Shown here one piece after another: positions 46,824 through 55,176 of a DNA stretch of 64,000 nt (positions are counted from its first letter, which is position 1; every line of letters starts with the position of its first letter). The position numbers and the translations under genes are program-made. The notes below the pieces were generated by a model that was given only the letters and a program-made list of their open reading frames with translations, ran no database searches and had not been told where the DNA came from. Source of the DNA: Photobacterium angustum. GTDB taxonomy: Bacteria > Pseudomonadota > Gammaproteobacteria > Enterobacterales > Vibrionaceae. Location: assembly GCF_002954615.1 (NCBI RefSeq), contig NZ_MSCJ01000003.1:248001-312000 (forward strand). The letters run 5' to 3'.

Positions 46824-47013
46824 AAAAGTAGGTATAGATAATAATGAGCCCACACAACATAGTGTTGAGTTCTGCTCTAGTCTATCTGAGTTATGCCAGC
46901 AAATTACGGCAACAGAAAAAGAACTACTGGTGGCTTGTGACACGAATGATGAAATACAAGTTGGTATTTTTAGAGAAAAGCTCAATGAATTATATCGTCA
47001 GTTCATATTTATG
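46824..47013 (+). pseudogene. Duplicated 3' fragment of uvrB
   Basis: About 190 bp nearly identical to 42014-42205. In the uvrB frame it still reads [19 protein letters not shown]... through to RQFIFM and the TAA, with two amino-acid changes and several silent ones, and no frameshift. It has no start codon and lacks the rest of uvrB. Sequence similarity extends past the stop into the hairpin at 47041-47066. Confidence 0.9.
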
Positions 47014-47040
47014 TAAAAAAGGATATTAATTAACATGGAA

Positions 47041-47066
47041 TTAAGGTCGTTATTATTCGACCTTAA
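47041..47066. repeat. Inverted repeat after uvrB fragment, copy 2
   Basis: TTAAGGTCG (47041-47049) and CGACCTTAA (47058-47066). Compared with copy 1 both arms changed at matching positions (C to T and G to A), so the stem is preserved. Confidence 0.75.
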
Positions 47067-47273
47067 TTATTAACAATTAATCTACTTATATTCATCTGTC
47101 ATGTACTTATTGAGTAATATTAGTATTGTATGCATTTTAATAAAAAGTAATAAACAATGCTGAATGTATTACTATATTTTTTTATGACAAAGATAAGTGA
47201 ATTTTATCGTGATTGTATATGGTTGATATATATAGGCTTTATTTGTAATTTTGAGCTTTTTGTATTTTTGAAT

Positions 47274-47289
47274 TGTGATTGTAATCACA
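47274..47289. promoter_or_regulatory. CRP site with downstream -10 box
   Basis: TGTGATTGTAATCACA, a perfect TGTGA-N6-TCACA palindrome, followed 12 bp later by TATAAT (about 47302-47307). Position relative to the -10 box equals that of copy 1 within one base. It may drive the EAL gene at 47636. Confidence 0.68.
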
Positions 47290-47361
47290 TTAAGTGCTGA
47301 TATAATCCGCCCGCAATTTTTAATAGATAAAAATAGTCATCATTTGATGAATATCCCTCCA

Positions 47362-47639
47362 AGTATATTGGCTTTTTTACAACGTAGCGTGCGAATAACA
47401 GCGATGTGTATTTCATATGGTAAGAAAGATCGTATGTTCATTCTTAACATAAAAGATCTTAGTTTTATCAGTCATAGTGCTGGAAAATCATGTGTTACGA
47501 TAGAAAATAGAATTTAAGTGTATTCATTTTATAAAAATGGATCTGGGTGTAAATTGCTTCACTTAGCTTGTTATAAAGAGTTGTCATGGCGTTATACAAA
47601 GCAATAAATATGGCTTTAAATGGGATTGTTCTTTTATGA
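47362..47639 (+). pseudogene. Remnant of a diguanylate cyclase gene
   Basis: Similarity to the GGDEF protein at 43946-45247 survives in two blocks. The first reads SILAFLQRS...MCISYGKKDRMFILNIKD, aligned with SILKDNTRK...KCIRWGGEEFMLILNIKD, so the catalytic GGEEF has become GKKDR. The second, in another frame from 47586, reads MALYKAINMALNGIVLL, aligned with MALYHAKNNGRNQVAYL, and keeps the ATGA overlap with the next gene. Deletions and frame changes show it is dead. Confidence 0.75.
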
Positions 47640-49075
47640 ACATTAAATACATGAAGCTTTATACACTGATAGTGTGCTCTACGTTCTTTCTCATTATTTT
47701 TGCATGCTGTACTTATCTACTTTATCAATACGATATCGATAAAAAAATTCAGAATGAGTATGAAATACAACTAAAAACCTTTAATTCAGTCGTTAATAGC
47801 AAAGAGACACTGGCCTCTATGTTTTCGAAGATGACGATACCGACCTTAGCTGAGCAGAGGGAGTTAAAACGTTATGTCTCCGATCATAAAGATGTTAGCA
47901 GCGTATCTGTGATTTATAAGGATTATTATGTATACAGTACATTTGGTAATCGTCTGTATTCAATGAAAATGAAGGCAGTAAAAGGTTTTAGTATTAAGGT
48001 AAAAAGCTTACTAACACATAAGCCAACCTTGTCTTATACGTTGCAGGTTGGAGCGAATACTTACTTAAAAATATATTTTAAACCGCTTCGTTTTAATGTT
48101 ATCGATAGTATTGGTCGAGGCTATATTACCGTTTTTGATAACATTGAAATTGGTGAAGGTAATCAGTTAGTTAGGCATGTTCTGTTGGGTCATCATGATG
48201 AGTACCATTTTCATCTCGACGACGCTGATTTTTTTGTGGTTGTTGATCCTGCACTCGCTCTAAAACAGTTTGTTGAAACTAAATATGTTTACTTGTTAAT
48301 GCTTTTATTGGTGTGCATGGTAAGTAGTTATATATCGGCAGCTTACAGTAAAAAAATCTGGGTACGGATTTGTATAAAACGTAATATTATTCGTCCATAC
48401 CTTCAACCCATTGTTAATAATGAAGGCAATATTATTGGGGCTGAAGTTTTAGCGCGTTGGATCACCAAAAAAGGTCAGGTTTTACCACCTCATGTATTTA
48501 TACCCTATATAGAGAGTAAACACTTAACATCCTTGTTAACCTGTTCTTTGATGACACAGGTTTATCAAAGTCAGTTAATGTTAGTGAGTAAACACCTAAA
48601 ATTAAGCTTTAACTTGACGGAACGTTGTTTGTTTGACGAAAGTATTTATAAAGCGAGTTTATTATTGGCGCCTAAGTTTGAACTGGTGCTTGAGTTTACG
48701 GAATCAGCACCATTTTCGAATACTCATGTGAAAGCGCGTATGGAAAAGTTTCATCAAAATGGGATGTTCTTTGCGCTTGATGATTATGGTACTGGGTACT
48801 CTGCACCGTATTATTTGACTGATTATGACTTTGATTATTTAAAAATAGATCGTTGTTTTATAGAGCAAATTGAGCATAACCCTAAATCTATTCATGTCGT
48901 TGAATCTTTAGTGCGATTAGCTCAAAAACTGCAACTTTCTGTCATTTCTGAAGGTGTTGAAACAGAAAAACAAAAACAGATGTTAGATCAATGGGGAATA
49001 AAGCAATATCAAGGGTTTTACTTTTATAAACCGATGTCAGTAGATAGCTTTATGGATATATATCGTTCTCATTAA
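47636..49075 (+). CDS. Membrane EAL-domain c-di-GMP phosphodiesterase, paralogue
   Basis: 479 residues, same length and layout as 45244-46683, clearly a duplicate (roughly two thirds identical by eye). Catalytic features kept: EVLARW, FNLTE, VLEFTES, LDDYGTGYSA, YLKIDRCFI, ISEGVET. The most divergent parts are the first helix and the periplasmic sensor, so the two enzymes may answer to different signals. Its former partner cyclase upstream is a pseudogene; the CRP-like promoter at 47274 probably serves it alone. Confidence 0.9.
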   Translation: MNIKYMKLYTLIVCSTFFLIIFACCTYLLYQYDIDKKIQNEYEIQLKTFNSVVNSKETLASMFSKMTIPTLAEQRELKRYVSDHKDVSSVSVIYKDYYVYSTFGNRLYSMKMKAVKGFSIKVKSLLTHKPTLSYTLQVGANTYLKIYFKPLRFNVIDSIGRGYITVFDNIEIGEGNQLVRHVLLGHHDEYHFHLDDADFFVVVDPALALKQFVETKYVYLLMLLLVCMVSSYISAAYSKKIWVRICIKRNIIRPYLQPIVNNEGNIIGAEVLARWITKKGQVLPPHVFIPYIESKHLTSLLTCSLMTQVYQSQLMLVSKHLKLSFNLTERCLFDESIYKASLLLAPKFELVLEFTESAPFSNTHVKARMEKFHQNGMFFALDDYGTGYSAPYYLTDYDFDYLKIDRCFIEQIEHNPKSIHVVESLVRLAQKLQLSVISEGVETEKQKQMLDQWGIKQYQGFYFYKPMSVDSFMDIYRSH

Positions 49076-49097
49076 TATAACGTGTCGTCGATATACC

Positions 49098-49133
49098 GAA
49101 CCCTTCTAGCGCTCTGTGCAAGAAGGGTTTTTT
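49098..49133 (+). terminator. Terminator of the second EAL gene
   Basis: AACCCTTCT/AGAAGGGTT stem with a 13-base loop and six T residues. Confidence 0.88.
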
Positions 49134-49179
49134 ATCTTTTAGATATAGAAGATTAATAGTAAGTGAGTATTTGCTAACT

Positions 49180-50271
49180 TTAATCTTCAACTACCTGCGT
49201 ACTTTTACCGCGTTCTTCATTATCTTGTTGCTTTGCAAAATTAGCGAGTTGTTGAAATTGAGCAGGTTGCCAGATCATGGTGTTTTTTAGCGTGGGAGGA
49301 AGCCTGTTAAACGTTTCTTCATTGCCTACATTATGTAAATACAATTCAGCCCACACACCATTATTATCACCGTTACTCAATTGGGTAGATAAAGAGAGGG
49401 GAATACCGTTTTTTACCCCATTAGGGTAGCGTGTTAATCCCAGTTGATAATCGCGTTTTAATACCACCCACTTTTGTGGCAAACGTGTATTGTGATCCCA
49501 CCATTGACCATTTAATTGCTGTATGTGGCGCTTGGTTTCTTCTGCTGAAACACTGCCTAATTGTTGTAATTGCTCTTTAAAAGCATCGGTCATGGCTTGA
49601 GAAAAACCTGAAGGTGAAAGATTGGGTTGCAGCTCTAGTACTTGTTTTGCGGTAATGGCGCCTAACATATTGGAGTACAGATCTTCAGGTGAAAAAGCAG
49701 AAACTAATTCCGGAAAGCCAACAATGGATTCATAGCCAAACCACTGCGCAATTTCATGCCATTGTGCTAACCGAAAAGCTAACAGAGCTGCAAGTTCGAT
49801 ACTTATTGCTTGTCTCTCACGATAAGTAAGTGTTTGCTCACTTTTATTTAATCTTATAAAGCGTTTACGCAGCTCTGTCGGTAATGTAATACGATAATCG
49901 GAGCCTAGATGTTGGTAGATTTGCTGATACAAATAGTAAGTAAAATCTGCGGTATCTCGAACATGGGCTGTATCAATAAACCCACCTTTAACCGTATATA
50001 TTAAGCCGTTTGATTCATCGCCTAGCCCTAATAAACTTGCAATAACGTTTTGTGAGCCATCGTTATAGATATGTTTACCAAGCCTAGACGCATCAACAAT
50101 ATTCTCTACAGAAAAAAATGGGATCGGCACGCCTAATAGTTCGGTTTTCAAATCTTGACCAAACGCACAACATGGACGTACCCCAACGGGTGCATCTAAG
50201 GCTTTACTGTGTGGGCTAACTAATGCTGCACATAAGCTGAGTACTACAATGAAAGGTTTGTGTATTTTCAT
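49180..50271 (-). CDS. Exported DUF4056 protein
   Basis: 363 residues with signal peptide MKIHKPFIVVLSLCAALVSPHSKA. Conserved-looking features: GVRPCCAFG near the mature N-terminus with a Cys pair, GGFIDTAHVRDTADF, and AQWHEIAQWFGYESIVGF, where His-Glu may form part of a metal site. It matches the DUF4056 pattern known from vibrios. Function unknown; possibly an envelope hydrolase, but that is inference. Monocistronic. Confidence 0.72.
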   Translation of the reverse strand: MKIHKPFIVVLSLCAALVSPHSKALDAPVGVRPCCAFGQDLKTELLGVPIPFFSVENIVDASRLGKHIYNDGSQNVIASLLGLGDESNGLIYTVKGGFIDTAHVRDTADFTYYLYQQIYQHLGSDYRITLPTELRKRFIRLNKSEQTLTYRERQAISIELAALLAFRLAQWHEIAQWFGYESIVGFPELVSAFSPEDLYSNMLGAITAKQVLELQPNLSPSGFSQAMTDAFKEQLQQLGSVSAEETKRHIQQLNGQWWDHNTRLPQKWVVLKRDYQLGLTRYPNGVKNGIPLSLSTQLSNGDNNGVWAELYLHNVGNEETFNRLPPTLKNTMIWQPAQFQQLANFAKQQDNEERGKSTQVVED

Positions 50272-50778
50272 TAAAAAGCTTCATTAAGGATGAAAATAAA
50301 AATCGTAACTGTCTTTGCCAATAGCGTCATCGATACGAACATTTATTCGTAGTTTAAACGAAAAACAATAGCCGATACTAAATTTGGCAATGGTTATATT
50401 GGAAGTAACTACTTACTAATATGGTTGTTTTATCTCCATTGTTACAAGTTATTATACCGTGGTGTTGATACCATTGATCATGCGTTCATTACCAGAAGTG
50501 AAAAAGCGATTAGCGGAGCAAGGCAGTCAATTAAAGTCATTATGGTAAAGACTCGTGCTGATAACTACGCTCAGAAACTCTATTAAAAGTTACTTTGATC
50601 TGAAGTTGAAATGAGGATCAAATCGCTTTATTCCGCTGATGATGTATTTATGGTTGGGTGTAACGTGTCACCGGACTAAAGAATATCGCTTGCTTTATAT
50701 CTAAATGAGATAGCCGTTAAATACGCTATCTTGTTTTATTTTAAGGGGTATTATCACCATAGGTTTTATTAGTGATAA
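50272..50778. other. Divergent intergenic region, 507 bp
   Basis: Contains a 42-codon open frame ending at about 50548 (LIPLIMRSLPEVKKRLAEQG near its end) that looks like a protein C-terminus but lacks a start and a ribosome site. It may be a gene remnant. The rest holds the promoters of the flanking genes. Confidence 0.4.
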
Positions 50779-51699
50779 ATGGTTATGTCCAATCCATTAA
50801 GTGAATTAGATCTCAACTTAATCCGACTATTAAAAGCGGTGGTTGAGCATAAAAGTATTAAGTTAGCGGCGATGCAATTGGGGATCTCTCAACCCAGTGC
50901 AAGCCGAGGCGTGGTAAAGCTTAAGCAGTTTTTTAATGATCCGTTATTTGTGCGTAAAGCCCACGGTGTAGAGCCATCTCCTTTAGCCATTCGTTTAGCT
51001 AATGAGTTTGATAATATCTTAGCGCCTATCGAGAAAGTCTTACTGGAATTTAGTGATTTTAAGCCAACTGAATATCGTGGCTCTATCGCGATTGTTATTG
51101 ATCCGTACGTGATGGATGAGCATGGTCAGCATATATTATCGTGTTGCCACCGTGCTTTCCCTTGTGCGACGTTAGTCTTTTCTAATTGGGATAGCTCAAG
51201 TCAACTAGAGATGTTAGACGGCAAATTTGATTATTGCATTCTCGATCAAGAAACCGCTATTGCGAAAGATATTTATATGCAGCCGTTATTTAGAGAAAAG
51301 CGGGTCATTTTAGCAAAACAGCATCACCCGACATTACGCATTGATCAAAATGATTGGTCACAAGTGGCGACATTACCCCTAGTGTCGCTTCCTGCTCCTA
51401 CGGCTTATAAGCCTTTGTGTACTGTCGAATCTGAATATCAGCGAATGGGATATGAGCCACAAGTGCTCTTAAAGACATTTAACTTGCGGGTTGCCTGTCA
51501 AATGTTGTTGGAAACCAATGCGATAATGTTTGCGAGTGAAAGTACGGCCGATTTGATGCCAGAACTTCATGCTTACCCAATGCCGAATGTTAACCGTAAC
51601 TTTAGCCATTTTGTTGTTTCTGGCGGTTATCTTCAAACTCATCGTAACTACCCGTTATACAAGCATTTACACCAAGTTCTCCAAGCTACATTTCGCTAA
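50779..51699 (+). CDS. LysR-family transcriptional regulator
   Basis: 306 residues. N-terminal winged HTH (about 10-70): LDLNLIRLLKAVVEHKSIKLAAMQLGISQPSASRGVVKLKQFFNDPLFVRKAHGVEPS. The substrate-binding domain follows (about 95-300). Start 50779 or the second ATG at 50785 are both possible. It is on the same strand as mdtJI 190 bp downstream, so it may control them, but LysR regulators are usually divergent from their targets. Confidence 0.9.
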   Translation: MVMSNPLSELDLNLIRLLKAVVEHKSIKLAAMQLGISQPSASRGVVKLKQFFNDPLFVRKAHGVEPSPLAIRLANEFDNILAPIEKVLLEFSDFKPTEYRGSIAIVIDPYVMDEHGQHILSCCHRAFPCATLVFSNWDSSSQLEMLDGKFDYCILDQETAIAKDIYMQPLFREKRVILAKQHHPTLRIDQNDWSQVATLPLVSLPAPTAYKPLCTVESEYQRMGYEPQVLLKTFNLRVACQMLLETNAIMFASESTADLMPELHAYPMPNVNRNFSHFVVSGGYLQTHRNYPLYKHLHQVLQATFR

Positions 51700-51735
51700 G
51701 TTTGGCTGTCATGAGGTGACCTGAATTTTGCCAAA

Positions 51736-51759
51736 GAGATATTCAGTATTGAATATCTC
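51736..51759. promoter_or_regulatory. Perfect inverted repeat before mdtJ
   Basis: GAGATATTCA (51736-51745) and TGAATATCTC (51750-51759) around GTAT. No T run follows, so an operator or attenuator is as likely as a terminator. It lies 37 bp after the LysR stop codon. Confidence 0.5.
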
Positions 51760-51888
51760 AATTACCTATTGCCAATGTTTGAGCTAGGGTAATCTTGTTG
51801 TTAGATACATTTACTTTCTGTATTTAAAGACAATGAATGCGTGAAATTTGATGCTATCTACCTAGAAAATAGCATAGCGGAGTCAATC

Positions 51889-52245
51889 ATGTGGTTAGCA
51901 CGAATATTTTTATTATTAGCCATTGCCGCAGAAGTTGCGGGTACGAGTACCATGAGTTTAATTTCCAGTGAAGGTAGTCACTGGGGATATTGGGTGATGT
52001 ATGGCTTAATTTGTATTTCATATTTTTTCTTATCGTTGGCAGCAAAAAAGATCGCAATTGGTGTGGCATATGCGGTGTGGGAAGGGCTCGGTATTGCGTT
52101 AATTACCCTCGTTTCAGTGTTTGTGTTTGATGCTCAATTAAATACGCAACAGTTGATTGGTTTAGCAATGGCAACGGTAGGGATTGTACTTGTCACCTTG
52201 GGTGAAGAGCATAAGCCATCTTTAGCAAGTAAAGCATCAGCATAG
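51889..52245 (+). CDS. mdtJ: Spermidine export protein MdtJ (SMR family)
   Basis: 118 residues, four transmembrane helices. Start 51889 (MWLARIFLLLAIAAEVAGT) has GGAG nine bases upstream; the longer frame to 51841 adds a non-membrane leader. SMR features: Glu in the first helix (AAEVAGTSTM), SYFFLSLAAKKIAIGVAYAVWEGLGIALITLVS and VGIVLVTLG. Works as a heterodimer with MdtI, 11 bp downstream, to export spermidine in E. coli. Confidence 0.92.
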   Translation: MWLARIFLLLAIAAEVAGTSTMSLISSEGSHWGYWVMYGLICISYFFLSLAAKKIAIGVAYAVWEGLGIALITLVSVFVFDAQLNTQQLIGLAMATVGIVLVTLGEEHKPSLASKASA

Positions 52246-52256
52246 GGAGGCGCAAA

Positions 52257-52586
52257 ATGAGTCAATTTTTCACATTATCATTTGGTTTTGTTGTCCTCGC
52301 GGCTTTTGTTGATATTTTAGCGAATATGGCACTGACTCGATCTAATGGCTTTAGTCATAAACGCTGGGGAACATTATCGCTGTTGTTGGTGATGCTGGCG
52401 TTTACTTTACTTGCTCAAGCAGTTAAAGAAATTGACTTAGCCGTAGCTTATGCATCATGGGGAGCAATTGGGATTTTAGGTACTGCGATTGGTGGATCGC
52501 TGCTGTTTAAGCAAAAGCTTAAGCCTATTGGTTGGATCGGCATTGCAGTGGTTATCGCTGCTGTGGTGGTGATGAAAACGGCTTAA
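52257..52586 (+). CDS. mdtI: Spermidine export protein MdtI (SMR family)
   Basis: 109 residues, four helices: FVVLAAFVDILANMALTRSNGF (an Asp where the family often has Glu), LAQAVKEIDLAVAYASWGAIGILGTAIGG, GWIGIAVVIAAVVVMKTA. Ribosome site GGAGG precedes the ATG. Partner of MdtJ in a two-gene operon closed by a terminator at 52611-52637. Confidence 0.92.
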   Translation: MSQFFTLSFGFVVLAAFVDILANMALTRSNGFSHKRWGTLSLLLVMLAFTLLAQAVKEIDLAVAYASWGAIGILGTAIGGSLLFKQKLKPIGWIGIAVVIAAVVVMKTA

Positions 52587-52610
52587 GTAAGCCTAAAAGA
52601 ATATATAACT

Positions 52611-52637
52611 AGCCCAACTTATATCGTTGGGCTTTTC
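52611..52637 (+). terminator. Terminator of mdtJI
   Basis: AGCCCAAC/GTTGGGCT stem with a seven-base loop and TTTT tail. Confidence 0.88.
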
Positions 52638-52852
52638 GTTATTAAGAACAGAAAAATATAATTATTGTATGAATTCAATATGTTCGATTTTTATGATGTT
52701 TTTGTGAGGATTGCTCGGTAAGTCAATATGTCCGACAATAGATTTAGGATGTCCGATTGGGGATATATATATCTTAAAAGACGTGACAGAATAGCCTGGT
52801 TAATAGCTCTGATGTAGGTATCTGAGCGAGTTTTTTCCAAATAAGGCAGACA

Positions 52853-53746
52853 ATGTTCTATCTATTTCCCTTAATTACAGTTGCAATATGGGCAGGGAAT
52901 GCCATTGTCAACAAGATGGCATTCAGTGTCATTGATCCCGGTGCGATATCTTTTTATCGCTGGTTCTTCGCATTAGTTGTGCTAACTCCTTTTGTTGCTA
53001 AATCTGTTTGGCGTGATCGTGCGATTATTAAACCTTACCTTACTAAGTTGGCTTTTCTTGGCTTACTTGGCATGGTTTTAAACCAATCATTAGGCTATTT
53101 TGCTGCGGCAACCACAACGGCGACTAACATCGCTTTGATTATTTCACTCGTGCCGTTGATCAGTATGTTTTTAAGTGTACCGATCCTTGGTCAGCGCTTA
53201 TCGCCATTTGCATTAATTGGTGCAGTGTTATCGCTTAGTGGTTTGGTATTAATGCTAAGCCATGGCGATGTGAAAAGCTTGATCTCACAGGGTATCAAGC
53301 AAGGCGATATGTTGATGTTGATTGCGGCAGCGGTTTATGCGCTTTACTGCGTGTTGTTAAAACGCTGGAAAATGCCATTTTCAACATGGAAATCGGTTTA
53401 CGTGCAATGCTTGTTTGCCGTTGTGATGCTAACGCCATTGTTGTTAACGAGTCATCGTATGGCGATCACTGCATCAGCTGTACCGCTAATTGCGTATGCT
53501 GCATTGTTAGCTTCTGTGATTGCACCTTGGCTGTGGATGTTATCGATTGAGCGTTTAGGCGCTGATCGCACTGCAATGTTTATGAACTTATTGCCAATCA
53601 TGGCGGCAGGTATCGCTAGTGTCATGCTTAATGAACATTTAGAGGCTTACCATTACATTGGTGGCATCATGGTTCTTACTGGTGTTGCACTTGCACAAAA
53701 ACGTATAAAAGCGAAGAAACAAGCTGCTGCGATGACAACGGCATAA
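52853..53746 (+). CDS. EamA/DMT-family transporter
   Basis: 297 residues with ten predicted helices in two EamA repeats. First repeat: LITVAIWAGNAIVNKMAFSVIDPGAISFYRWFFA and LNQSLGYFAAATTTATNIALIISLVPLI. Second: MLIAAAVYALYCVLLKRW and GADRTAMFMNLLPIMAAGIASVMLNEHL. The family exports or imports amino acids and other metabolites; substrate unknown. Followed by a long hairpin terminator. Confidence 0.9.
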   Translation: MFYLFPLITVAIWAGNAIVNKMAFSVIDPGAISFYRWFFALVVLTPFVAKSVWRDRAIIKPYLTKLAFLGLLGMVLNQSLGYFAAATTTATNIALIISLVPLISMFLSVPILGQRLSPFALIGAVLSLSGLVLMLSHGDVKSLISQGIKQGDMLMLIAAAVYALYCVLLKRWKMPFSTWKSVYVQCLFAVVMLTPLLLTSHRMAITASAVPLIAYAALLASVIAPWLWMLSIERLGADRTAMFMNLLPIMAAGIASVMLNEHLEAYHYIGGIMVLTGVALAQKRIKAKKQAAAMTTA

Positions 53747-53765
53747 TTCGAGCTATTTATAATAG

Positions 53766-53827
53766 AAACGCCGTTACTCCCATTCTCTTTCAATCAGAAA
53801 GAATAAAGGAGTAACGGCGTTTTTTTA
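53766..53827. terminator. Bidirectional terminator
   Basis: 15-pair outer stem AAACGCCGTTACTCC (53766-53780) / GGAGTAACGGCGTTT (53808-53822), then T residues. It lies between convergent genes. Confidence 0.88.
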
Positions 53828-53853
53828 TGTTTTAACCAAGAGTGATTATTGCA

Positions 53854-55176
53854 TTAAATAAAAGCAAGTAGTGGTGAGATACACAACAAAATACCAGTAA
53901 TGATGATCAAGTAGGTTGCTGCACCTTTATATTTGTTTAATGTCGATACTTTGTACACCAAGTAGGCTGGGATTAAACAACCCACAATCCCGAAGATCGG
54001 AGAACAAATTGAAGTGAACGATAAGATCGGTAGGTTTAGTGCTACTGCTGTCCATGCGACCAGAATAATAAAGACAGTAGTGAGTTTATTCACCAAGTTA
54101 GTATTGATTTCGTGGTGATCATATCTGCGTTCAAGAATGTTCATTGCTAGCCCTTTACACGCCTCTTTAAATGCTAAGAACACGCCAAAAAATGATGTTA
54201 CAACCGCGAAAATATTGATCACAATACCGACTATTGTTGCCCAACTTCCAGGGAAGTAATGCGCAATCATAGCCAGAGCTGAAATGTTTTCTTTCATCGC
54301 ATGTTGTGCTTCAGACTGGCTGATCGCAAAGGTAAACGAGACGGCAAAGAAAAAGACTACGACAAACAAAATGCTAAAGGCAATTTTCATCGCGCGTGAT
54401 GCTTTATAACGCGCTACTTCAATTGATTTTTCATGAGAGCGGTAAGAGATCACCATCGGACTCAGTGATTGAATAAATAAGATTGATGTCAGAGTAAAAG
54501 GCAATGTGATAATTGCATCTTTTAGCATTGCTCCCCAGTCACCAACAGCAGTTATATTGCTAAAATTCCATTGTGGGATCAGTAGTACGCCCATCACAGC
54601 GACTAAGGCGATCACTGTAACCGCCATAAAACCAGAGATCTTAAACAGGAATTTTTCACTTTTTGAGCCGATATAGCTCAGCAAGCAGATTAACGCTAAA
54701 CCATAGAAAATATTATGGTTTAAATGTGATTCAGTAACGCCAAAAGTATGTAGGTATGAAGCACTGTCATTAGTGATGGCGAGGGAGTAAACCAATACCC
54801 AAATGACCAACATAATAAAATACAGAATACCGAGCGCGATCCCCCAGTTTTTACCTAAATAACCGCTGATCACGCCTGGATAATCGGTACATTTCTTTGA
54901 TTCAGCAAGGGTATTGATAAACAGTTTCTGAAACAAATACATTGCAGGGTAGCCAATGACCGATGAGAGTAAAAATACCCATAATCCCATGACGCCAACT
55001 TGCACAGGGAGAAAAACAATCCCCGCGCCAATGGCCATGCCAATACTCATGACAATCCAACCGACATCAACACTGTCGAATTTTGTTGCAGTCTTCCATT
55101 GCTGAGGTGTCATGTTTGCTTGTTGGTATAGGAGGACACTGGTGTTTGAAAGGGCGGTATCTATATCAGGTTTCAT
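53854..55176 (-). CDS. dlsT: Amino-acid transporter of the SdaC/TdcC group (YhaO/DlsT-like)
   Basis: 440 residues, eleven predicted helices. Nearly collinear with E. coli YhaO (DlsT): KFDSVDVGWIVMSIGMAIGAGIVFLPVQVGVMGLWVFLLSSVIGYPAMYLFQKLFINTLAES, DYPGVISGYLGKNWG, TNDSASYLHTFGVTE, ITLPFTLTSILFIQSLSPMVISYRSHEKSIEVARYKA and SFTSICSPIFGIVGCLIPA. E. coli DlsT is linked to serine and cysteine-related amino acids; substrate here by analogy only. Sits in the inner membrane. Confidence 0.88.
   Translation of the reverse strand: MKPDIDTALSNTSVLLYQQANMTPQQWKTATKFDSVDVGWIVMSIGMAIGAGIVFLPVQVGVMGLWVFLLSSVIGYPAMYLFQKLFINTLAESKKCTDYPGVISGYLGKNWGIALGILYFIMLVIWVLVYSLAITNDSASYLHTFGVTESHLNHNIFYGLALICLLSYIGSKSEKFLFKISGFMAVTVIALVAVMGVLLIPQWNFSNITAVGDWGAMLKDAIITLPFTLTSILFIQSLSPMVISYRSHEKSIEVARYKASRAMKIAFSILFVVVFFFAVSFTFAISQSEAQHAMKENISALAMIAHYFPGSWATIVGIVINIFAVVTSFFGVFLAFKEACKGLAMNILERRYDHHEINTNLVNKLTTVFIILVAWTAVALNLPILSFTSICSPIFGIVGCLIPAYLVYKVSTLNKYKGAATYLIIITGILLCISPLLAFI

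Larger units (their letters stand above)
46684..47635. other. Region between the EAL paralogues with duplicated remnants
   Basis: 952 bp. Left to right: about 140 bp without features, a duplicate of the uvrB 3' end (46824-47013), its duplicated hairpin (47041-47066), AT-rich sequence, a CRP palindrome (47274-47289) with a TATAAT box, and a decayed diguanylate cyclase (47362-47639). Together they show the region is a second copy of the 42 kb locus. Confidence 0.75.

Noticed and set aside
46844..47029. Open frame over the duplicated uvrB end
   Set aside because: It is out of the uvrB frame and equals the frame-shifted shadow also present at 42033-42218.
47275..47517. Possible small gene starting inside the CRP-like site
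   Set aside because: The first part is promoter sequence; the second part is the diguanylate cyclase remnant. No ribosome site at the GTG.
50471..50486. TGATCATGCGTTC, resembling an RctB iteron
   Set aside because: One base too long between the palindrome and TTC, and no CC; not a consensus match.
50420..50548. Short frame ending in MRSLPEVKKRLAEQG...
   Set aside because: Too short, without start context; perhaps a gene remnant but no parent gene recognised.
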